A stretch of DNA of 19,901 nt, from contig DATEMK010000381.1 in NCBI GenBank assembly GCA_035275625.1, forward strand, positions 1-19,901. Direction: 5' to 3'. Below, one piece after another: positions 15,316 through 19,901 of this stretch. Every line of letters begins with the position of its first letter. Within the stretch, counting starts at the first letter, position 1. This stretch comes from DATEMK01 sp035275625. GTDB lineage: Bacteria; Bacteroidota; Bacteroidia; AKYH767-A; OLB10. The notes below the pieces were generated by a model, which ran no database searches, was not told where the DNA came from, and saw only the letters and a list, made by a program, of their open reading frames with translations. The position numbers and the translations under genes are program-made.

Positions 15316-18300
15316 TTAGTGATAAATAATAATTCGTGCAGTTACCTGCTGATGATCGCTGCTTAATAGCTCCAGTAAATAAATTCCCTCCGGAATTTTA
15401 TTGAGTTTTATGTTTTGGATAGTTTCAAACTGCTTTTTTTCAAAATTATCTTTATAAACAATTTGACCTAACGGATTGCAGATGCTCACATCAATGTTAC
15501 CGTAAATATTTCCATGCAACATTATATTTAAGTCACCGGTCGTTGGGTTAGGGAACACGCTTGCACCAACAGTATTGTCAACCGGAATTTCAGGCAAAAG
15601 CCGGTTGTTTTTATACGGGCCATTGTAATAAACCCTGCTCTGACACCCATCTTTATTCAGTAAAACCCAATAAGCATAATCCGTTTCATTTAAAGAATTA
15701 CCATTAATAAATTTACTTACCGGCACAAAAACCTGGTACACCTGGCCTGGAATTTCTGTTGGCGGCCCCAAAGAATCAAGAGGTGAAGCCTTATCGGCAA
15801 TACTATCATATCCCCACTGATACCCGTTTATTAATACATTTCCAAAATAATGGGACGGATCCATAGAATTATCAGGATACACAAGCAGGTTGCCGGGTTG
15901 TTTTAATATAATTTTTCGCTCCTCGAATCCATCATTATTGTTTACAGTAACTGACATTGACGAAGTGCCCTGGCAGCCCAAACCTGTTGAGTTTGTATTC
16001 CAGATTGTAATTTGTCCTTCATCATAAAATGAAATGACTGTATTGGGATTAGTAACATTACCAATGCTTGCCGCCCCCGTGTTGGAAACATTCCATAAGT
16101 ACGTGACTGTATTGGAAGGATTTGTAACATTGAAATTAATATTGGCTGATCCCCTGCATAAAGAAATTTCAGTGCCTTGAGTCAATGCAGTAAATACAGG
16201 TGTTTCCGGAGCCGGATATACAGTTATTGTTGCACTGGTTGTTATTGCCTGCAAACAGCCATTAGCATCTGAAACAGAAATTAAAGTATAAACAAAAATT
16301 CCGACAGTATCTGTCGGGGCATATATTGTATAAATTCCGCTTGAAACTAAGGTATCTTGAGGTACACCATTGATGCTATAAATAAAAGTGTACGGAGCCG
16401 TTCCGTTTGAACCAGTAAAAATGACTGGTATTGAATCAGGAGAAGAACAAACTGTTGTATCGCCTGTAATTGTTGCAGTTGGCAATGGGTTGACAGTTAT
16501 TGTTACAGACGCGGTTGATGTACAATTCCCGTTGAGAGAAACCGTAACTGAATAAGTCATGGCTGTGCCTACTGTAATTGCTGCTGTTGAATCTCCAGTG
16601 CTCCATAAATAAGTTAATCCGCCTGATGCTATAAGTATAGCGCTGTCTCCTGAGCATATAATGCCGTCATCCGGTGAATTACCTGAGTCATCCTGCACTG
16701 TTATCATTGCACTCAAAGATTGATTTACAACAATAGTTACACTGCTGTTTATTGTCTGCATACAACCGTTAATATCTGAAACAGAATTTAAAGTATAAAC
16801 AAAAGTTTCCGCAGAATCTGTCGGGGCATATATTGTTGTATCATTTACGCTTGCATTCAAGTCAGGCTGGGAAACACCATTGATGCTATAAATAAAAGTG
16901 TAAGGAGCTGTTCCGTTAGAACCCGTAAAAATGACTGGTATTGAATCGGGGGAAGAGCAAACTGTATCATTACCACTAATAATTGTTGCAGTTGGCAATG
17001 GGTTGACAGTTATTGCTACAGACGCGGTTGATGTACAAATGCTGTCGTTGAGAGAAACTGTAACTGAATAACTCCCTGTTGCACCTACTGTAATTGCAGT
17101 TGTTGAATCTCCAGTGCTCCATAAATAAGTTAATCCGCCTGATGCTATAAGTATAGCGCTGTCTCCTGAGCATATAATGCCGTCATCCGGTGAATTACCT
17201 GAGTTATCCTGCACTGTTATCATTGCGATCAATGATTGATTTACAACAATGGTTACACTGCCGTTTATTATCTGCATACAGCCGTTAGTATCTGAAACAG
17301 AATTTAAAGTATAAACAAAAGTTCCGGCCGAATCTGTCGGAGCATTTATTGTATCAATTCCGCTTGAAGTTAAGGGAGGTTGGGGAATACCATTGAGGTT
17401 ATAAAAAAAAGTGTAAGGAGCCGTTCCGTTAGAACCCGTAAAAATGACTGGTATTGAATCGGGGGAAGAACAAACTGTTGTATCACCTGTTATTGTTGCT
17501 GTTGGCAAAGTGTGGACAATTATTGTGTCACTGCCTGTTACTGCCTGCGAACAACCGTTTGAATCAGACACTGAAATTAAATTGTAAACAAAAGTCCCTG
17601 GTGTATTTGTTGCAACTGATACTGCAATGGAGTCATTACTGTTTGTTGTAATAGTCTGGTTGGTTCCGGCATTAACGTTATAAGTAAAAGTGTAAGGCGG
17701 TGCTCCGTCATATCCTGTAAATGTAAGAGATGGTGAAGGTGCGTTTTGACACACAGCTGTGTCTCCGGTGATCGAACCTGTTGGCAATGGGTTGACAGTT
17801 ATTGTTAGACTGTCACTCCCAAGTGTCTTAAAACAATTATTTGAATTAGAAACAGAATCTAAATGGTAAACAAAAATCCCCGGATTATTTGTTGGCACAG
17901 CAACTGTTACAGTATTACTGCCGCTTGTTGCAATATTCAAAGGTGGTCCATTGTTGATGTGATAATAAAAAATGAAGGGTGATGTTCCGTTGTAACCGGA
18001 AAATGTTATCAATGGTGATGAATCATTCTGGCAAACTGTTGCGTTACCATTAATGGTACCTATGGGCAGAAAATTGACAGTAATGGTAGCGCTTCCTGTA
18101 ATTACCTGCAGGCAGCCATTTGCATCTGAAACGGAATCTAAATTGTAAACAAAGGTTCCTCCTGCGCCTATCGAAGCATTTTTTATTTTCACACTGTTGT
18201 TTCCACTCGTGGAAATCACCAGGGGAGGACCGCTGTTGATGTTATAATAAAAAGTGTAAGGCGGAGTTCCATTTGATCCGGTGAAAGTAATAGGAGTGGT

Positions 18301-19251
18301 TGCTCCCGAGTCGCGGCAAATTGTGATTGTTCCGCTGATAGCAGCACTTGGTAATGGATGGACAGTTATTGTTGCAGTGTCAGCTTGCTTCTGCGAACAA
18401 CCATTTGAATTAAAAACAGAATCTAAAAGGTAAACATATATTCCCGGATTATTTGTTGCAACCGGAACACTAATGGAGTTTCCGCTGCTGATTATTGTGT
18501 TTTGTATTCCATCTATGAAATATTTAAATGTGAAAGGTGGAGTTCCGTTAGATCCGTTAAAGGTGATAGCTGTTGGGTTATTTTGACAAACGGTTTGGTT
18601 ACCGCTTAAAACTGCAATTGGCAATGAATCTACAATTACTGTTGCACTGTCCTGCAGCGCCCGGTAACAACCATGTTCATCGGAAACAGAATCTAAATGG
18701 TAAATAAAAACACCAGGAATGCCGGTGGGTACTGTAACACTAACGGTGTCACTGCTGTTGGTGGTTACTGTATTATTAAGTCCGCTATTTATGTGATAAG
18801 AGAAATTATAATTCTGTAATCCGTCCGCCCCGGTAAATATAATAAGCGGTGAAACTTCATTTTGGCAAACGTTTGTAGTGCCACTGATAAGAGCTGCGGG
18901 CAATGCATAAACAGTTATGGTTACGCTTCCTGTCTGCGGCTGCAGGCAACCGGTTATATCTGCAACAGAATCTAAATTATAAAAAAATATTCCTGCACTG
19001 TCTGCCGGGGCAGCTATGGTTATTGTGGAGTCGCTGCCGGTTGTTGTTACCGAAGTATCACTTCCCCCGTTGATATTATAAATGAAGGTGTAAGGGGCAG
19101 TTCCATTGGATCCGGTAAATGTGATGAGGAGAGAATCTCCCCCCTCGCAAACTGCTGTATCTCCTGCTATAGTAGCCGTACATTGAGAAAACACTTGCCC
19201 TTTAAAAAGGAAAGTAAAAAAAACAGCGGCAATCAAGTAAATTATTTTCAT
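15316..19251 (-). CDS. Giant Ig-like-repeat surface protein (adhesin-like) with T9SS tail
   Basis: This 1311-aa exported protein has a signal peptide at residues 1 to about 23 (ending VFSQ). Residues 24-1016 consist of eleven tandem beta-sandwich modules. Nine are about 90-96 aa (consensus ISGDTTVCQN..SPxITFTGSNGTAPYTFxYNING, then GxFVYNLDSVSDxNGC, then SATITVNPLPT). Two others of 78-79 aa (676-754, 848-925; DDGIICSGDSAILIASGGLT) alternate with the last three long ones. A twelfth, divergent Ig-like domain covers about 1017-1105. An unassigned stretch follows, then a type A sorting domain at about residues 1230-1311 (VFPNPTTGDLNIML to EGIYLLELLSSDHQ). Every module carries one Cys pair, probably a disulfide. 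The fold and repetition suggest a filamentous adhesin, perhaps functionally like SprB-class proteins, although SprB uses a type B tail. It starts 7 bp after the propeller gene and ends 12 bp before the barrel gene. Confidence 0.87.
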   Translation of the reverse strand: MKIIYLIAAVFFTFLFKGQVFSQCTATIAGDTAVCEGGDSLLITFTGSNGTAPYTFIYNINGGSDTSVTTTGSDSTITIAAPADSAGIFFYNLDSVADITGCLQPQTGSVTITVYALPAALISGTTNVCQNEVSPLIIFTGADGLQNYNFSYHINSGLNNTVTTNSSDTVSVTVPTGIPGVFIYHLDSVSDEHGCYRALQDSATVIVDSLPIAVLSGNQTVCQNNPTAITFNGSNGTPPFTFKYFIDGIQNTIISSGNSISVPVATNNPGIYVYLLDSVFNSNGCSQKQADTATITVHPLPSAAISGTITICRDSGATTPITFTGSNGTPPYTFYYNINSGPPLVISTSGNNSVKIKNASIGAGGTFVYNLDSVSDANGCLQVITGSATITVNFLPIGTINGNATVCQNDSSPLITFSGYNGTSPFIFYYHINNGPPLNIATSGSNTVTVAVPTNNPGIFVYHLDSVSNSNNCFKTLGSDSLTITVNPLPTGSITGDTAVCQNAPSPSLTFTGYDGAPPYTFTYNVNAGTNQTITTNSNDSIAVSVATNTPGTFVYNLISVSDSNGCSQAVTGSDTIIVHTLPTATITGDTTVCSSPDSIPVIFTGSNGTAPYTFFYNLNGIPQPPLTSSGIDTINAPTDSAGTFVYTLNSVSDTNGCMQIINGSVTIVVNQSLIAMITVQDNSGNSPDDGIICSGDSAILIASGGLTYLWSTGDSTTAITVGATGSYSVTVSLNDSICTSTASVAITVNPLPTATIISGNDTVCSSPDSIPVIFTGSNGTAPYTFIYSINGVSQPDLNASVNDTTIYAPTDSAETFVYTLNSVSDINGCMQTINSSVTIVVNQSLSAMITVQDDSGNSPDDGIICSGDSAILIASGGLTYLWSTGDSTAAITVGTAMTYSVTVSLNGNCTSTASVTITVNPLPTATITGDTTVCSSPDSIPVIFTGSNGTAPYTFIYSINGVPQDTLVSSGIYTIYAPTDTVGIFVYTLISVSDANGCLQAITTSATITVYPAPETPVFTALTQGTEISLCRGSANINFNVTNPSNTVTYLWNVSNTGAASIGNVTNPNTVISFYDEGQITIWNTNSTGLGCQGTSSMSVTVNNNDGFEERKIILKQPGNLLVYPDNSMDPSHYFGNVLINGYQWGYDSIADKASPLDSLGPPTEIPGQVYQVFVPVSKFINGNSLNETDYAYWVLLNKDGCQSRVYYNGPYKNNRLLPEIPVDNTVGASVFPNPTTGDLNIMLHGNIYGNIDVSICNPLGQIVYKDNFEKKQFETIQNIKLNKIPEGIYLLELLSSDHQQVTARIIIYH
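16204..19182 (-). repeat. Intragenic tandem array encoding eleven Ig-like modules
   Basis: The array encodes residues 24-1016 of the 1311-aa protein. Long modules occupy residues 24-119, 120-212, 213-302, 303-397, 398-491, 492-584, 585-675, 755-847 and 926-1016; short modules occupy 676-754 and 848-925. Protein-level identity is moderate among the first six long modules and high among the last three, so the 3' end of the array (16204-17499) is the youngest. Confidence 0.9.
16477..17499 (-). repeat. Recent 516-bp duplication (long plus short module pair)
   Basis: The pair encoded at 16990-17499 recurs at 16477-16989. The offset is 516 bp (172 codons), so the frame is kept. A block of 104 bp is identical between 16585-16688 and 17101-17204, and sequence on both sides is nearly identical. 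The following long module (16204-16476) is a third, single-module copy. Confidence 0.92.
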
Positions 19252-19258
19252 AAATGTT

Positions 19259-19901
19259 TTAATAAAATTTAATTTTCTCTCCCGTTAATCTGCCGGGCGC
19301 CTGGTTTTTGAAATCAAGCCTGCTTTTTAAATCACTGAGTAATTCATCGGCAAAGGGATTCCATAAATACGTGCCTTTGGAAGTTACAAGCACAATTCTT
19401 TTTTTGCCAGGGTCATAATGCGCTTTATTAATCGCACCTTTATATTCCGGCAATTCGATTCCCGGCAACATTTTATTCGGAACTAAATAGGTCGAATCAA
19501 ATTTAGCTTCATCTTTTGCAGACCCTAATTCATACACTACTGCCTGTCCTCCATAACTTGTAGCTAAGAAATAATTAGTATTCGAAGAAGTAAAAAATTG
19601 CACTGCCGTTATCCTTGAGCCTAAATCATTCCTGTAAACAGGTTGATACTTGCCATCGTTCTTGTTTTTATATTTTATATAACCCGTCTCCCCCGACTTT
19701 AATCCGAAATATATGACGTCCTTATCTGCATAATACGCGATTGCAGTAACCTGGCCGCCCATTGGAATAATATCAAAAATATTTTTATCCGGCTGATCAT
19801 AATGGTGTATATAAAGATTGTTATCTTCTGTTGAAAAAATAAGTATCTTATCGCTTGTATCTTTTTCTGCTGCAATAATATTTTTATTAAATTTTACTCG
19901 T
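19259..19901 (-). CDS. WD40-like beta-propeller protein, C-terminal part (runs off the right edge)
   Basis: The frame is open from its stop at 19259 to the window edge, giving 213 visible residues of a longer protein; the ATG at 19762 is internal, because in-frame codons continue upstream (DQPDKNIFDIIPMGG and further). About four WD40-like blades are visible, with segments such as VTAIAYYADKDVIYFGLKSGETGYIKY, ITAVQFFTSSNTNYFLATSY and INKAHYDPGKKRIVLVTSKGTYLWNP. No signal peptide can be assessed. The tail (TYLWNPFADELLSDLKSRL) recalls propeller tails of Bacteroidota proteins that carry an N-terminal STAND NTPase or caspase-like domain, but the N-terminus is outside the window and this is only a possibility. 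It is the first visible gene of the minus-strand operon, 7 bp upstream of the Ig-repeat gene. Confidence 0.72.
   Translation of the reverse strand, partial: RVKFNKNIIAAEKDTSDKILIFSTEDNNLYIHHYDQPDKNIFDIIPMGGQVTAIAYYADKDVIYFGLKSGETGYIKYKNKNDGKYQPVYRNDLGSRITAVQFFTSSNTNYFLATSYGGQAVVYELGSAKDEAKFDSTYLVPNKMLPGIELPEYKGAINKAHYDPGKKRIVLVTSKGTYLWNPFADELLSDLKSRLDFKNQAPGRLTGEKIKFY

Noticed and set aside
16436..17173. Two similar small frames (MLRRQRYTYSIRRI...) inside the adhesin gene
   Set aside because: Their similarity only reflects the 516-bp duplication of the main gene read in another frame.
15316..19251. SprB orthologue
   Set aside because: The tail is a type A sorting domain and the modules do not match the SprB repeat; only the general adhesin-plus-barrel layout is similar.
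19183..19251. Lipoprotein signal (Cys at residue 24 after the signal peptide)
   Set aside because: The residues before the Cys (VFSQ) do not fit a lipobox, which needs G, A or S at -1; ordinary signal peptidase I cleavage is more likely.

Overview
The window looks like a chromosomal segment of a Bacteroidota (Bacteroidetes) bacterium. It is AT-rich. Several leaders carry the Bacteroidota -7 promoter type TAnnTTTG, and no start codon has a convincing Shine-Dalgarno sequence. Five of the eight genes encode large Sec-exported proteins ending in a type A sorting domain (an xPNP motif, then a G-x-Y-x-x-x-x strand near the end), the export tag of the type IX secretion system (T9SS). The species cannot be named from the sequence.

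Layout. (1) 80-1830, plus strand: a small PhnB-like VOC-fold protein, then an ECF sigma factor of the long ECF42-like kind (DUF6596 plus TPR-like tail). Between them lies a palindromic array of 7-bp units ending 3 bp before the sigma start codon. (2) 2003-4981, plus strand: a 992-aa secreted protein with Asp-box (BNR) motifs, a B-like domain, a DUF7619-like domain and a sorting tail. (3) 5184-10534, minus strand: a 1319-aa multidomain secreted protein (jelly-roll-like, BNR_assoc_N-like and GEVED domains) preceded by a 404-aa secreted kelch propeller gene. (4) 10774-13464, plus strand: an 896-aa SBBP beta-propeller/Ig-like secreted protein, transcribed divergently from the kelch gene. (5) 13504 to the right edge, minus strand: a tight three-gene operon (gaps of 7 and 12 bp). 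In transcription order it encodes a WD40-like propeller protein (only the C-terminal part is in the window), a 1311-aa protein of twelve Ig-like repeats with a T9SS tail, and a 599-aa protein with a periplasmic domain, thrombospondin type 3 loops and a predicted outer-membrane beta-barrel.

Working together: most of the window is a cell-surface and secretome region. The T9SS cargo proteins are built from propellers and Ig-like modules that usually mediate adhesion or binding, and no catalytic domain is recognisable in them. The right-hand operon is the best candidate for an undescribed surface system: a propeller protein, a repetitive adhesin-like cargo and a putative outer-membrane barrel partner made together. 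This resembles the sprB/sprF arrangement in outline only. Inside the adhesin gene a 516-bp module has been duplicated recently. No tRNA, rRNA, CRISPR array, transposase or phage gene was seen. No gene-free stretch exceeds about 240 bp.
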